From Algoriphagus sp. AGSA1 (GTDB lineage: Bacteria > Bacteroidota > Bacteroidia > Cytophagales > Cyclobacteriaceae): a stretch of DNA of 64,000 nt. A program made the position numbers and the translations under genes. Location of the stretch: positions 62,001 through 126,000 of the forward strand of contig NZ_JAJUWR010000009.1 in the NCBI RefSeq assembly GCF_021390545.1. The letters are read 5' to 3'. Below, piece after piece: positions 44,760 through 53,282 of the stretch. Below the pieces are notes generated by a model, which saw nothing but the letters and a program-made list of their open reading frames with translations, was not told the DNA's origin and ran no database searches. The stretch's first letter is position 1. Every line of letters begins with the position of its first letter.

Positions 44760-44791
44760 GAGCCTCCGAGCGTTCGGGGGCTCTGTTTTTT
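44760..44791 (+). terminator. Orphan terminator hairpin on the plus strand
   Basis: GAGCCTCCGAGCG and the G-rich CGGGGGCTC (44760-44783) form a strong stem followed by TGTTTTTTT. The nearest plus-strand gene ends 760 bases earlier, with a convergent gene in between. An unrecognised short transcript starting near 44.7 kb would explain it. Confidence 0.5.
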
Positions 44792-45187
44792 TGAGGTTTA
44801 GCAAAATTAAAAACTTTTTGAAGGAGATTGGATTTGATCTCAGAGTCTGCAGAATCGAAAAAGAGTGAAAAGCAAATGGGGGAATCTAGAACTAAATAAT
44901 TTCTGATTGGGGAATGATAATTCTTCCTTTGGCCAAGTTTTTTCAGGATATGAAGAAAGAGAGAGCGTTGACATGGTTCTATTATGCACATGCTCCATGA
45001 TAGGCTAGATGGAAAATATGGACCTGGTTTTACCCTGGAATGTCTGAGTTTTTATCATATCCTATTTAGGACACTCCCTGAAAAACAGCTCTGAACTTTA
45101 TCCTGATACTATACCTGTTTTCATATTGGCCCATAAATTCGAATATCTTCCACTAACTTAAGGGTAGAACCCGAAAAAGTAACTCAA
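44792..45187. other. Intergenic region, no gene seen
   Basis: The 396 bases after the orphan terminator hold no coding frame with normal composition. A minus-strand frame of 82 codons (44743-44991) runs through the terminator hairpin and is rejected. Confidence 0.5.
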
Positions 45188-46255
45188 TCAATAGATGCTT
45201 AAGTGTGGCAACTGTGAAAGGTCATACCTTATCAACTCTTGCCTTTCTGACAACCCATATAGAATTTGTTTTCCAGAGTCTATGTCAATATTGAGAAGTT
45301 TTTGATCTACAATCAATTTGCAGATGGCTTTGCCTTGCCAATTGATTACATGGATTTCAGCAGGGGTGTTCCCTGTTGCCCATTCTTTGCGCGACTGATT
45401 TGCATAAAGTGCAAAAATCAACCCCTTGGCTTCCCTGATATCTATGTAAAACTCTTTTTTAAGAGGCATTATCATATTAGATGCATCAATTAAAGAAGTG
45501 GCGTTATTTTTTACTGAAACAGCATGCGACTTTTCCGGATTTTCTAGATCATAAATATTTACCTGGTCGGCAAACCTCATAGCGCTTATGTATTTTTTTT
45601 GGTGAAAATTTAAAAGTGTACTTGTTGCCATTAAAAAAACATCCTTTTGGTCTTGAAGTCTTGAGATAATTGCCGTGTCCAGATGGACAGATTGATTGTG
45701 CTTGTAATCGTAAATTTCATAAATTTGGTTAAAACCTAAAAAGTCCAATCGGTCAATGAAAACTAGGCTTTCGTCGATTTTATAAGCTCTATAGATTTCG
45801 GTGGCATTTTCAAGACTCAAGGTATCCTGAAAATGGCCTTTTTTGTTAAGGTTTGATCCAGTAAAGTTATACCGGAGGATTCCCTGCCTTGCTGGAGTAT
45901 AAAAATTAATCATTATATTATCATCCTCATTTTCAAGATAAAGTGGTTTGAGGATTGATTTCAGTTCATTAGGCCCTTCCCCCTTGGCTATGAAACTTCG
46001 GATTTTGCATAAATTATTTGTGGAATAAGAATGATAAAATGTGTCAAGTGCTGGAGTAGTGAATATTAATAAGCTATCAAATATAAAAAAGTTGTTAGCT
46101 CCTGGTACTTCTACTAATGTGTTTTCTCCGATAAGCTTATACGTATCGTTGAAGTGGATAATAGTAGGATTATCATGCATAAAGATGGGTAAACGATCCT
46201 TAGTACAGCTTGCTAATAATAGCCACGAAAGAATAAGTAATGCAATCGATTTCAT
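45188..46255 (-). CDS. BF3164-like lipoprotein with six-bladed beta-propeller
   Basis: A 355-residue lipoprotein; the lipobox LLASC is followed by TKD, with Cys at about residue 17. KGEGPNEL near 92-99 and the repeated strand pattern (NLCKIRSFIAKGEGP, VSVKNNATSLIDASNM) match the BF3164/TolB-like six-bladed propeller lipoproteins of Bacteroidota, which are often found next to small NVEALA-type peptides. A small exported peptide lies immediately upstream on the same strand, so the pair may act together. The ligand is unknown. Confidence 0.82.
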   Translation of the reverse strand: MKSIALLILSWLLLASCTKDRLPIFMHDNPTIIHFNDTYKLIGENTLVEVPGANNFFIFDSLLIFTTPALDTFYHSYSTNNLCKIRSFIAKGEGPNELKSILKPLYLENEDDNIMINFYTPARQGILRYNFTGSNLNKKGHFQDTLSLENATEIYRAYKIDESLVFIDRLDFLGFNQIYEIYDYKHNQSVHLDTAIISRLQDQKDVFLMATSTLLNFHQKKYISAMRFADQVNIYDLENPEKSHAVSVKNNATSLIDASNMIMPLKKEFYIDIREAKGLIFALYANQSRKEWATGNTPAEIHVINWQGKAICKLIVDQKLLNIDIDSGKQILYGLSERQELIRYDLSQLPHLSIY

Positions 46256-46339
46256 TAGATGGAATTGACGTTATTGAATTTAGATAAATACTCAGCCGTT
46301 ATAAAACGAGTTCTATTACGGCCGAGGAATTCCATGTTT

Positions 46340-46615
46340 TTAAGCTGGTGTACAATAACCTCCAAAATGATACCAAGGAGGGATTCCCGTAGCCAAATAG
46401 CATGGACTACAGGAGACAGATTGACCATCAAAACCTTGTAGAATGCTATAGCATTTAACTTCCCCACTTCCAGAAGAACTATTAGATTGAGCAAACACAT
46501 CATTGTTAATGGTTACAAAAGGATCTGTCAAGCTTACTTTCACATTCATTAGTAGCGCCATAAAGAATATCCCCACAGCGGCAGTTTTCACGATTTTATT
46601 GAATTTTGTGTTCAT
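46340..46615 (-). CDS. Small exported cysteine-containing peptide, NVEALA-like
   Basis: A 91-residue protein with an N-terminal hydrophobic segment (AAVGIFFMALLMNVKVS, about 12-28), a spacer DPFVTINNDVFAQS, then a mature part with four cysteines (CYSILQ, SCSPCYLATG, GGYCTPA). Size, leader and position directly upstream of a BF3164-like lipoprotein match small NVEALA-type peptides of Bacteroidota, although the NVEALA sequence itself is not seen. Four cysteines suggest disulfides or metal binding. It reads 84 bases before the lipoprotein gene on the same strand. Confidence 0.65.
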   Translation of the reverse strand: MNTKFNKIVKTAAVGIFFMALLMNVKVSLTDPFVTINNDVFAQSNSSSGSGEVKCYSILQGFDGQSVSCSPCYLATGIPPWYHFGGYCTPA

Positions 46616-46725
46616 TTTTCTAAGAGTTTAATATAAGAATTTGTTTTTGGTTGATGTGAATTTTTCGTTTTCACCTACGTTTTTCTCTGGTGGCTCCGGC
46701 AGCAGAAAGAGAAATCACAATTTTG

Positions 46726-47739
46726 TCAAGTCATAGTCTGCCTCCTTCCTTGCCTACCGTTAGGTAGGTCTCTTGGGTTAAAAAAATGGATTCCTTCCCT
46801 TTGGGTATCAGAAGGAACAGTAATGTTTGTTTTTGAAATGAGGTAAGTTGGCCTTTGCTTGAGTTCCATATACATTTTGCCGATGTATTCCCCTATTACC
46901 CCCAGTACCATTAGCTGTATTCCGGACAAGAATACCACACTGGCCACCAGTGATGCCCATCCCGGCACTGTCATACCAAGAAAGACAATTGTAATTGCAT
47001 AGATACCATATCCGAAAGCCAGTCCTGCAAAGAACAACCCTACTGCCAGTGCAAACCGCAGGGGCTTGATGCTAAAGGAGGTGATCCCATTGCTTGCCAG
47101 GTTGAGCATTTTCCAGAACCCGTACTTGGTTTCCCCAAACTTTCTTTTTTCCTCCCGGTACTCCGTGACAGCCTGCTGGTAACCTACCCAGGAAAATATT
47201 CCTCTTAGGTACAGGTTCTGGGTTTGGACACCCCGGATAATATCGGCCACTTTTTTATCAAAAAGCCGGAAATCCGCTCCGTTTGGCATAACTTCATGAT
47301 CAGCCAGCCAGGATAGTAGTCTGTAATAGCCTGTGGATGTCAGTCTTTTAAAGAGGGAAGGCTGCCCCTCATTTTTGCAGACTGCCGTGACAATGTCATT
47401 TCCTTTTAGCCAAAGTGCGATCATTTTCGGGATGACCTCCGGCGGTTTTTGTAGATCGGCGTCTATAGTGACTATGCAATCACCAGTTGCATGGTCTATC
47501 CCTGCCTTAAGAGCCGCCTGATGGCCAAAATTCCGGGAGAAGCTGATATAACTGACCGATGGGTTAATGGTGTGGGACAGTTCGATTTCCAGTTGCGTTC
47601 CGTCCTTACTGCCATCGTTGACCAAGATCACTTCATAGCTATACTCTTTTAGTGTAGATTCTATACGTGTTAGTAAGGGAGCTATATTCTCAGCCTCATT
47701 GTAGCAGGGAACCACTATGGATACTAAAAAATCATTCAT
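46726..47739 (-). CDS. Glycosyltransferase family 2 with two C-terminal membrane helices
   Basis: A 337-residue enzyme of the dolichyl/undecaprenyl-phosphate sugar synthase type (DPM1/ArnC/GtrB-like): IVVPCYNEAENIAPLL near 8, VNDGSKDGTQLEI near 41, the DXD-like TIDADLQKPP near 92, and two hydrophobic segments near 233-255 and 268-290 for membrane anchoring. It should transfer a sugar from a nucleotide donor to a polyprenyl phosphate. The last residues RDLPNGRQG come from a CCTACC/GGTAGG repeat palindrome at 46753-46768, so the original end may be a little earlier. It overlaps the next gene by 8 bases. Confidence 0.9.
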   Translation of the reverse strand: MNDFLVSIVVPCYNEAENIAPLLTRIESTLKEYSYEVILVNDGSKDGTQLEIELSHTINPSVSYISFSRNFGHQAALKAGIDHATGDCIVTIDADLQKPPEVIPKMIALWLKGNDIVTAVCKNEGQPSLFKRLTSTGYYRLLSWLADHEVMPNGADFRLFDKKVADIIRGVQTQNLYLRGIFSWVGYQQAVTEYREEKRKFGETKYGFWKMLNLASNGITSFSIKPLRFALAVGLFFAGLAFGYGIYAITIVFLGMTVPGWASLVASVVFLSGIQLMVLGVIGEYIGKMYMELKQRPTYLISKTNITVPSDTQREGIHFFNPRDLPNGRQGRRQTMT

Positions 47740-49093
47740 TTTCGATGAAGTTAAAGGGTTCTGCCTCCTGTGTATTTTTCTTTTTCTCTATGATTTCATT
47801 CACACTTGCTTTTGCGGTCTCACTGTTTTTCCAGTCAGCGGTCCTTAAAAATGAATGCACGCCCAAAAAAAGAAACCAGGCAAAGCACCCAACTATAATT
47901 ATTGGTCTGTTGGGTGTGGAGAGCCATTGATCCACTTGCCAGATTACAATCAAGGCTAGTCCAATAATGCTGAGATACATATAGCGATCGGCAGTGATCA
48001 CAGTACGGGGTAATGGGATAATATGGAGTACGAGAAGTAGATTGATGAGAAAAAACAAAAAACCAACTACTACGAGTCTATTCCCTTTGCGGTAGTAGCC
48101 CCAGTTGTAGTAGCCTATAATCCCCGCCAAAAGGATGTACCCAAAGTAATATAAGGGCAGGGCTTCTCCTGGCGAAATCGGGAAGGGATGGAAGAAATAC
48201 AGCTTGACGGGGGCCAGAAACCGGAAAATGTATTCGGTAATACTATACAGGCCAAATACCAGTCTCTGATAAACTGGATATCCACCTGGATTTACTGTGC
48301 CTAGGTTGTTGATCAATGAGAAATACCAGAATCCCAGAGCCATCAGGAAGAAAGGGATTTTTTCAAGAATTACCCCTGAGGTAAGTAGCTTTTTCCAGTT
48401 CAGGTCTGCATACCTGCCAAAGATATAATCGAAAAGGATTAGGTTGAGCGGAAGAATAATAGCCTGTTCCTTAGAGCCAAAGCCCAATAGGTAAGCCATA
48501 GCGGTCACAATCAGCCATAGCCAATTGGAGGTTTGGATATAACGTATATAACTATAAAACGCCACCAAGGCAAAAAATCCATACAGTACGATTTTGGAGG
48601 CGCTGATCCAGGCCACGGATTCCACCTGCAGGGGATGGATTGCGAATATCAGAGCCGTAAAGAAGGCGTAAATCATTGCCTTTTTATTATTGTGGTTTGG
48701 CAGGAGTACTTCAGTCAGTTTTTTGATGATAAAAAAGACCAGCACCGTACTGCCCCAATGGACAAGAAGGCATGCGATATGAAAAGCAGTGGCATCCATG
48801 CCAAAGAGCCCGGCTATCCCCAGATAGAATACCGAATTGACGGGAGAATATTGCTGCTGCCAAAAGTGGGTGAAGTGGTACCTGATGTCCTGTAATGTAG
48901 CTCCATTTACAAGTGGATTTTCCAGCACCTGCCAGGTATCGTCCCAGTCCAGCTGGAAATCATTTGAAAATGTAGGCAGGAATGCAATGAGAGTGATCCC
49001 TGATAGTATTAAAATGAGATTATAGGAATTGACCCAAGATGCAGACCAAGTGTCAGAAAGAATAGTTGACCGGTAGGATGTGAAGTTGCCCAT
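47732..49093 (-). CDS. GT-C type membrane glycosyltransferase (TMTC/PMT-like)
   Basis: A 453-residue membrane protein with about ten to twelve hydrophobic segments. DFQLDWDDTWQVLENPLV near 45-62 has the acidic WDD motif of the luminal first loop of GT-C enzymes and TMTC proteins, and ADRYMYLSIIGLALI near 370-384 matches the equivalent ERFLYLPSIG-like stretch. Such enzymes use a lipid-linked sugar, which fits the coupled DPM1-like glycosyltransferase gene downstream (8-base overlap). The target could be a protein or glycan at the periplasmic face. No TPR domain follows, unlike eukaryotic TMTC. Confidence 0.75.
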   Translation of the reverse strand: MGNFTSYRSTILSDTWSASWVNSYNLILILSGITLIAFLPTFSNDFQLDWDDTWQVLENPLVNGATLQDIRYHFTHFWQQQYSPVNSVFYLGIAGLFGMDATAFHIACLLVHWGSTVLVFFIIKKLTEVLLPNHNNKKAMIYAFFTALIFAIHPLQVESVAWISASKIVLYGFFALVAFYSYIRYIQTSNWLWLIVTAMAYLLGFGSKEQAIILPLNLILFDYIFGRYADLNWKKLLTSGVILEKIPFFLMALGFWYFSLINNLGTVNPGGYPVYQRLVFGLYSITEYIFRFLAPVKLYFFHPFPISPGEALPLYYFGYILLAGIIGYYNWGYYRKGNRLVVVGFLFFLINLLLVLHIIPLPRTVITADRYMYLSIIGLALIVIWQVDQWLSTPNRPIIIVGCFAWFLFLGVHSFLRTADWKNSETAKASVNEIIEKKKNTQEAEPFNFIENE

Positions 49094-49140
49094 ACGAAAA
49101 ATTGTTGAATCTAAAATTAGAAAAAGAATATTTTAATAAA

Positions 49141-49190
49141 TCGGACAAAATCGGACAAAATCGGACAAAATCGGACAAAATCGGACAAAT
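49141..49190. repeat. Tandem repeat, five copies of TCGGACAAAA
   Basis: Four exact 10-base copies (TCGGACAAAA) and a fifth ending AAAT. It lies 48 bases upstream of the glycosyltransferase operon start and about 45 bases upstream of the promoter of the divergent helix-turn-helix gene, so copy number changes could affect either. Confidence 0.9.
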
Positions 49191-49234
49191 TCAATTTTAT
49201 CTGAATGATAATGAGGAATATCTATAAAATAAGT

Positions 49235-49264
49235 TTGAAAAACCTGAAATTCTGTTTACTTTAG
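49235..49264 (+). promoter_or_regulatory. Promoter of the small helix-turn-helix gene
   Basis: TTG (49235-49237), 19 bases, TACTTTAG (49257-49264) closely matches TTG-N19-TAnnTTTG, about 50 bases before the start codon. Confidence 0.55.
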
Positions 49265-49313
49265 TTACATTGAGTCATAAAGCAATATCCCAATTTTAAT
49301 TTTTAATTTTTTT

Positions 49314-49496
49314 ATGGTACAAAAAGCCAAAACCAGACAGCAGGTCGCAGACGAATATGGGATTTCTGTCAAAACACTTTCCCGCTGGATCAGAAAACGA
49401 AATCTCCCGATTAAGAATGGGCTTCTCACGCTGATAGAACAAGAGATTATTTATGAGGCTTTTGGCATACCGCCCCATGCAAATAAGAGTGCCTGA
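49314..49496 (+). CDS. Small helix-turn-helix DNA-binding protein (60 aa)
   Basis: A complete 60-residue protein: RQQVADEYGISVKTLSRWIR (about 8-27) is a typical helix-turn-helix of transposase or MerR/Xre-like type, followed by a short helical tail. Such small proteins are common stand-alone regulators in Bacteroidota. A good promoter lies upstream and a hairpin terminator 136 bases downstream, supporting a real gene. Confidence 0.7.
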   Translation: MVQKAKTRQQVADEYGISVKTLSRWIRKRNLPIKNGLLTLIEQEIIYEAFGIPPHANKSA

Positions 49497-49837
49497 TGTT
49501 TTGACCTTGTGGATTTGCCGCTTATATTTAGACCATGAATCCGACACCAAGAACTTTCGTACATCATTCTTATCACCATTCTCAATGAAGGGATAGGATG
49601 ACTATGCGTTTTTGGTGAAAAATAGATAGAGGCCTATTCCTAGCGGAATGGGCTTTTTTGTTTCTAGTGCTATGCTGCTTCTCCGGAAGCAGCAGGAATT
49701 GACAAGGATTGGGTGGTTTGTGGAGACACAAGCCACGGTAGGAGCAAAGTAATCTGGTGTTATACAAAAAGAAGATCGCTTCGTCGTACCTCCTCGCGAT
49801 GACGTAAAAATGAAAGTACAGAATATACCCAAATACC
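49497..49837. other. Intergenic region with repeat-derived sequence
   Basis: No gene. Besides a terminator at 49632-49660, the segment 49770-49805 (GCTTCGTCGTACCTCC, then TCGCGATGACGT) belongs to a widespread class of bacterial intergenic repeat; a related fragment (TCGTACCTCGTCGAAATGAC) is at 704-723. Minus-strand frames here are by-products of the repeat. Confidence 0.5.
49632..49660 (+). terminator. Terminator downstream of the small helix-turn-helix gene
   Basis: GCCTATTCC (49632-49640) pairs with GGAATGGGC (49645-49653), followed by six T and GTTT. Confidence 0.7.
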
Positions 49838-50623
49838 ATGAACATGAATTCGAAACCGAAAAACTGGGTCTTTCGCGATCCGCGATTACAGAATCTCAGG
49901 CAGGAATACGAAGCCTACACCGCTGAGGATTTTAACGTCTGGAAGATACTCTTTGAGCGGCAGATGCCCAATCTACCCAAAGCAGCTTCCAAAGCTTACC
50001 TGGAAGGCGTGGAGATTGTGGGGTTTACCTCTGATCGTATTGCCAACTTTGAAGAGCTAAATCAGATTTTAGCAAAAACCACGGGCTGGGAAGTGCAGGT
50101 AGTTCCCGGGCTGATTGACGATGATTTGTTTTTTGGCTTATTGAACAACCGAAGATTTCCTTCCTCGACCTGGCTGCGAAAAATGGAGCAGTTGGATTAC
50201 CTGGAAGAGCCGGATATGTTCCATGATGCTTTTGCCCATATGCCGCTGCTGACCAATCAGCCCTATGTGGACTTCCTGGAAAAGCTTTCCGGAATTGCCC
50301 TGAAGCATATCGATAATCCCTATGCGATCCAGCTTTTGAGCAGGATTTATTGGTTTACCATTGAGTTTGGGTTAATAAAAGAGGATGGAGCGCTAAAAAT
50401 ATATGGGGCGGGCATCCTAAGTTCGGCAGGAGAGACTAAATTCAGCCTTTCAAATGAGCCCAAGCATTACGATTACGATGTACGGAGGATTTTGAATCAG
50501 GAATACTGGAAGGATCGCTTTCAGGATAAATACTTTGTGATTGAGAGTTATGAGCAGCTTTACGAGTCGCTTCCGGAGATAGAGGAGGTACTTGATAAGC
50601 TGTTGTTGGATGGTGAGAAGTAA
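49838..50623 (+). CDS. Phenylalanine 4-monooxygenase (aromatic amino acid hydroxylase)
   Basis: A 261-residue single-domain enzyme. The iron ligands are visible in FHDAFAHMP (two His five residues apart, near 129-134) and YWFTIEFGLI (Glu near 175), and GWEVQVVPGLIDDDLFFGLL matches bacterial PAH. It converts phenylalanine to tyrosine with a pterin cofactor in the cytoplasm. An ATG two codons downstream (MNSKPKNW) is an equally good start. It precedes the his cluster by 124 bases with a repeat-rich spacer, so joint transcription is uncertain. Confidence 0.92.
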   Translation: MNMNSKPKNWVFRDPRLQNLRQEYEAYTAEDFNVWKILFERQMPNLPKAASKAYLEGVEIVGFTSDRIANFEELNQILAKTTGWEVQVVPGLIDDDLFFGLLNNRRFPSSTWLRKMEQLDYLEEPDMFHDAFAHMPLLTNQPYVDFLEKLSGIALKHIDNPYAIQLLSRIYWFTIEFGLIKEDGALKIYGAGILSSAGETKFSLSNEPKHYDYDVRRILNQEYWKDRFQDKYFVIESYEQLYESLPEIEEVLDKLLLDGEK

Positions 50624-50710
50624 GTGGTGAGTTGTAAGTAGTAAGAGGTGAAAAGTGAAAAGTAAATAAAAATTGACCGAAGACAGGAGACTGAAGACCG
50701 AAGAATAGTA

Positions 50711-50742
50711 CTTCCGTCTTCCGTCTTCCGTCTTCCGTCTTC
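50711..50742 (+). repeat. Tandem repeat, CTTCCGT x 4.5
   Basis: Four exact 7-base copies plus a partial one, ending five bases before the hisH start codon. The upstream CGAAGAC-like words (50680-50702) are roughly complementary, so the leader may fold. Confidence 0.85.
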
Positions 50743-50747
50743 TAAAA

Positions 50748-51347
50748 ATGAAAATAGCAGTAATAAAATATAACTCAGGCAATGTACAATCGGTACTCTA
50801 TGCCTTGGAAAGGCTAGGGGCAGACGCCACGTTGACGGATGATCCGGAACAGATCAGAACAGCTGACAAGGTTGTGTTCCCCGGGCAGGGAGAGGCAAGC
50901 ACAGCGATGAGATACCTGAAAGAACGGAAACTGGATGGGCTGATCAAAGACTTGAAGCAGCCGTTTTTGGGCGTGTGCCTAGGGCTACAGTTGCTTTGTG
51001 AGCATTCTGAAGAAAAAGATACGGAGTGTTTGGGGATCTTTCCGGTGAAAGTGAAGCGCTTTGTGCCGGAAAATTCCCAGGAGTTCAAAGTGCCACATGT
51101 AGGCTGGAACGAACTGGAGAATTTGGCTGATAATCCGCTTTTACAAGATTTGCCGACAAATCCTTTTGTGTATTACGTGCATAGCTTCTACGCGGAATTG
51201 AGTGAATACACCATTGCCCAGACGCACTACATCCACGATTTCTCGGGCATTCTTCATCGGGATAACTTTTATGCTATCCAGGCTCATCCGGAGAAAAGCG
51301 GACTGGTAGGAGAGAAGTTGTTGGAGAATTTCCTTTCTCTTAAATAA
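50748..51347 (+). CDS. hisH: Imidazole glycerol phosphate synthase subunit HisH
   Basis: A 199-residue class I glutamine amidotransferase: GNVQSVLYALERLG near 12-25, the nucleophile in FLGVCLGLQLLCEHS near 75, and the His-Glu pair in QAHPEKSGLVGEKLL near 182. It releases ammonia for HisF. The gene order hisH-hisA-hisF-hisIE follows the pathway. The earlier his genes (hisG, hisD, hisC, hisB) are not in the window. Confidence 0.95.
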   Translation: MKIAVIKYNSGNVQSVLYALERLGADATLTDDPEQIRTADKVVFPGQGEASTAMRYLKERKLDGLIKDLKQPFLGVCLGLQLLCEHSEEKDTECLGIFPVKVKRFVPENSQEFKVPHVGWNELENLADNPLLQDLPTNPFVYYVHSFYAELSEYTIAQTHYIHDFSGILHRDNFYAIQAHPEKSGLVGEKLLENFLSLK

Positions 51348-51448
51348 ATCCCCCTGCCCTCTTTTAAAGGGGGAGTTGGTTCAATTATAACTCAAACCTT
51401 AAATAATGGAGCCTTGATTCTTGGATCTTGCTTCTAATATCTCAAAAA

Positions 51449-52165
51449 ATGCAAATTATCCCAGCTATAGACCTCATCGGAGGGAAATGCGTGCGGCTCA
51501 GTCAGGGCGATTACAGCAGCAAAAAAGAATACCATGACGACCCTTTGGAGATGGCCAAGCGTTTTGAAGGTGCAGGCATTACACGACTGCATTTGGTGGA
51601 TCTGGACGGGGCCAAGGCCAAGAAAATAGTCAATGCGGATATACTTCAAAGAATCAGTTCCGGTACTAGTCTTCAGGTTGATTTTGGGGGAGGGATTCAG
51701 GCGGATGAGGAAATAGAAAAGGCTTTTGCACTAGGAGCCAAGCAGGTGACCGGCGGAAGCATAGCAGTGAAAAATGCTGGGTTGTTCCAAGCTTGGATCA
51801 AGAAATATGGATCAGAAAAGATCATCTTAGGAGCTGACGCAAAGGATAGAAAGATTGCGGTTGGGGGTTGGGAGGAGACTACCACGGTGGATTTGATTCC
51901 CTTTATCAAAGACTATGCGGCCCAAGGTATCAGCTATGTGATTTGTACTGATGTGGCTAAAGACGGCTTGCTTCAGGGGCCTTCGGTGGATTTGTACCAG
52001 GATATTTTGAAAGAGTTACCAGGAATTAAACTAATCGCTAGTGGTGGGGTTTCCTCTGTGAAAGATCTGGAAGAACTGGAAAAAATCGGTGTGTATGGGA
52101 CGATAGTAGGTAAGGCGTATTATGAGGGAAAAGTGACGTTGGGGGAAATGGCAGCTTTTGTCTAA
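51449..52165 (+). CDS. hisA: ProFAR isomerase HisA
   Basis: About 238 residues from MQIIPAIDLIGGKCVRL; a 7-codon longer frame exists. The catalytic aspartates are in AIDLIGG (near 8) and ICTDVAKDG (near 169). The phosphate sites VDFGGGIQ and IASGGVSS match HisA. It opens the ribose of ProFAR to give PRFAR in histidine synthesis. It is 101 bases after hisH, with intergenic DNA of no recognised content. Confidence 0.94.
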   Translation: MQIIPAIDLIGGKCVRLSQGDYSSKKEYHDDPLEMAKRFEGAGITRLHLVDLDGAKAKKIVNADILQRISSGTSLQVDFGGGIQADEEIEKAFALGAKQVTGGSIAVKNAGLFQAWIKKYGSEKIILGADAKDRKIAVGGWEETTTVDLIPFIKDYAAQGISYVICTDVAKDGLLQGPSVDLYQDILKELPGIKLIASGGVSSVKDLEELEKIGVYGTIVGKAYYEGKVTLGEMAAFV

Positions 52166-52336
52166 TTCAGAAAGCTAAAGTCAGAAATCTCAAACTTTCC
52201 AACTTTAGCACATTACAACCTAATTTTCCAATCCGCTACGGTGGACAAGTAATTTCAATCTTGCAATTTTCCAATTAATAATGAATGAAGAACGCCGAAT
52301 AATGAATAATAAAGTATATAAAGTTGAAATCAAATA

Positions 52337-53092
52337 ATGCTTACTAAACGAATTATTCCCTGCTTGGACATAAAAGAAGGGCGCACGGTCAAAGGTGTCA
52401 ACTTCGTGGAACTACGGGATGCAGGTGATCCGGTGGAGCTGGCAAAGATCTATTCAGACGAGGGAGCGGACGAACTTGTGTTTTTGGATATCACCGCCAC
52501 GGTGGATAAGCGGAAAACCTTGGCCGAATTGGTGACAAAAGTGGCCAAGGCCATCAATATTCCATTTACCGTGGGAGGGGGGATTTCTACCATTGAAGAC
52601 GTAAAAGTGCTGCTCAATGCAGGCGCAGATAAAATTTCCATTAATTCTTCAGCAGTTAGAACCCCCCAGATCATCAATGAAATGGCTGCTGAATTTGGCT
52701 CCCAATGCATTGTAGTGGCGATAGATACTAGAAATGTGGACGGGATTGATTTTGTGCATACGCATGGAGGAAGACAAGCTACTTTGCTGAAAACCCAAGC
52801 ATGGGCGCAAGAGGTGTGTGATCGGGGTGCAGGAGAGATTTTATTGACCTCCATGGATCACGATGGCACTAAGGCCGGCTTCTCCAATGAGTTGCTTGCG
52901 GAGATATCATCAGCGCTCAGCATTCCGGTAATTGCTTCAGGTGGTGCAGGTACCATGGCACATTTTAAAGATGTGTTTACCTTTGGGAAAGCTGATGCTG
53001 CTTTGGCAGCAAGTATTTTTCATTTTAAAGAAATAGGAATTCCTGAGTTAAAGAGTTATTTGGGAAATGAAGGGATAAGTGTTAGAAAGTGA
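52337..53092 (+). CDS. hisF: Imidazole glycerol phosphate synthase subunit HisF
   Basis: A 251-residue TIM barrel. [16 protein letters not shown] (about 5-20) has the catalytic Asp, [14 protein letters not shown] and [13 protein letters not shown] the phosphate loops, and [14 protein letters not shown] near 172 the second catalytic Asp. With HisH it makes IGP and AICAR. The 171-base gap before it carries no visible gene. Confidence 0.95.
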   Translation: MLTKRIIPCLDIKEGRTVKGVNFVELRDAGDPVELAKIYSDEGADELVFLDITATVDKRKTLAELVTKVAKAINIPFTVGGGISTIEDVKVLLNAGADKISINSSAVRTPQIINEMAAEFGSQCIVVAIDTRNVDGIDFVHTHGGRQATLLKTQAWAQEVCDRGAGEILLTSMDHDGTKAGFSNELLAEISSALSIPVIASGGAGTMAHFKDVFTFGKADAALAASIFHFKEIGIPELKSYLGNEGISVRK

Positions 53093-53243
53093 TATAACCT
53101 TTGAGGCGTTATTTGGAAGGAGGAACAGCCTGTCCCGATTATCGGGAACTGACAAATTTCCTCGAAGGTTTAACTAATGATTAATAATTTTTCTAAAGGA
53201 TTTCTGAGCTCTTTAGAGAAATAAAATAGTAAGTAATAATCAA

Positions 53244-53274
53244 AACCTTCGGGGTTTTGGAAACCCCAAAGGTT
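53244..53274. repeat. Palindrome upstream of hisIE
   Basis: AACCTTCGGGGTTT (53244-53257) and AAACCCCAAAGGTT (53261-53274) pair at 13 of 14 positions around TGG, ending 8 bases before the hisIE start. Similar AAGGTTT fragments lie at 53165-53172. It may be a dispersed repeat that also influences translation. Confidence 0.6.
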
Positions 53275-53282
53275 AAAAAGAC

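Noticed and set aside
44743-44991. Minus-strand frame of 82 codons
   Set aside because: It runs through a strong hairpin and T-tract and has no similarity to known proteins.
46255-46503. Minus-strand frame overlapping the small cysteine-rich peptide gene
   Set aside because: The other frame has a proper leader, signal segment and cysteine pattern; this one has neither.
49141-49190. Possible CRISPR array
   Set aside because: The repeats are 10 bases long and contiguous with no spacers, and no cas genes are present; it is a simple tandem repeat.
49582-49845. Overlapping minus-strand frames of 87 and 76 codons
   Set aside because: They translate a known type of intergenic repeat and a terminator rather than a gene.
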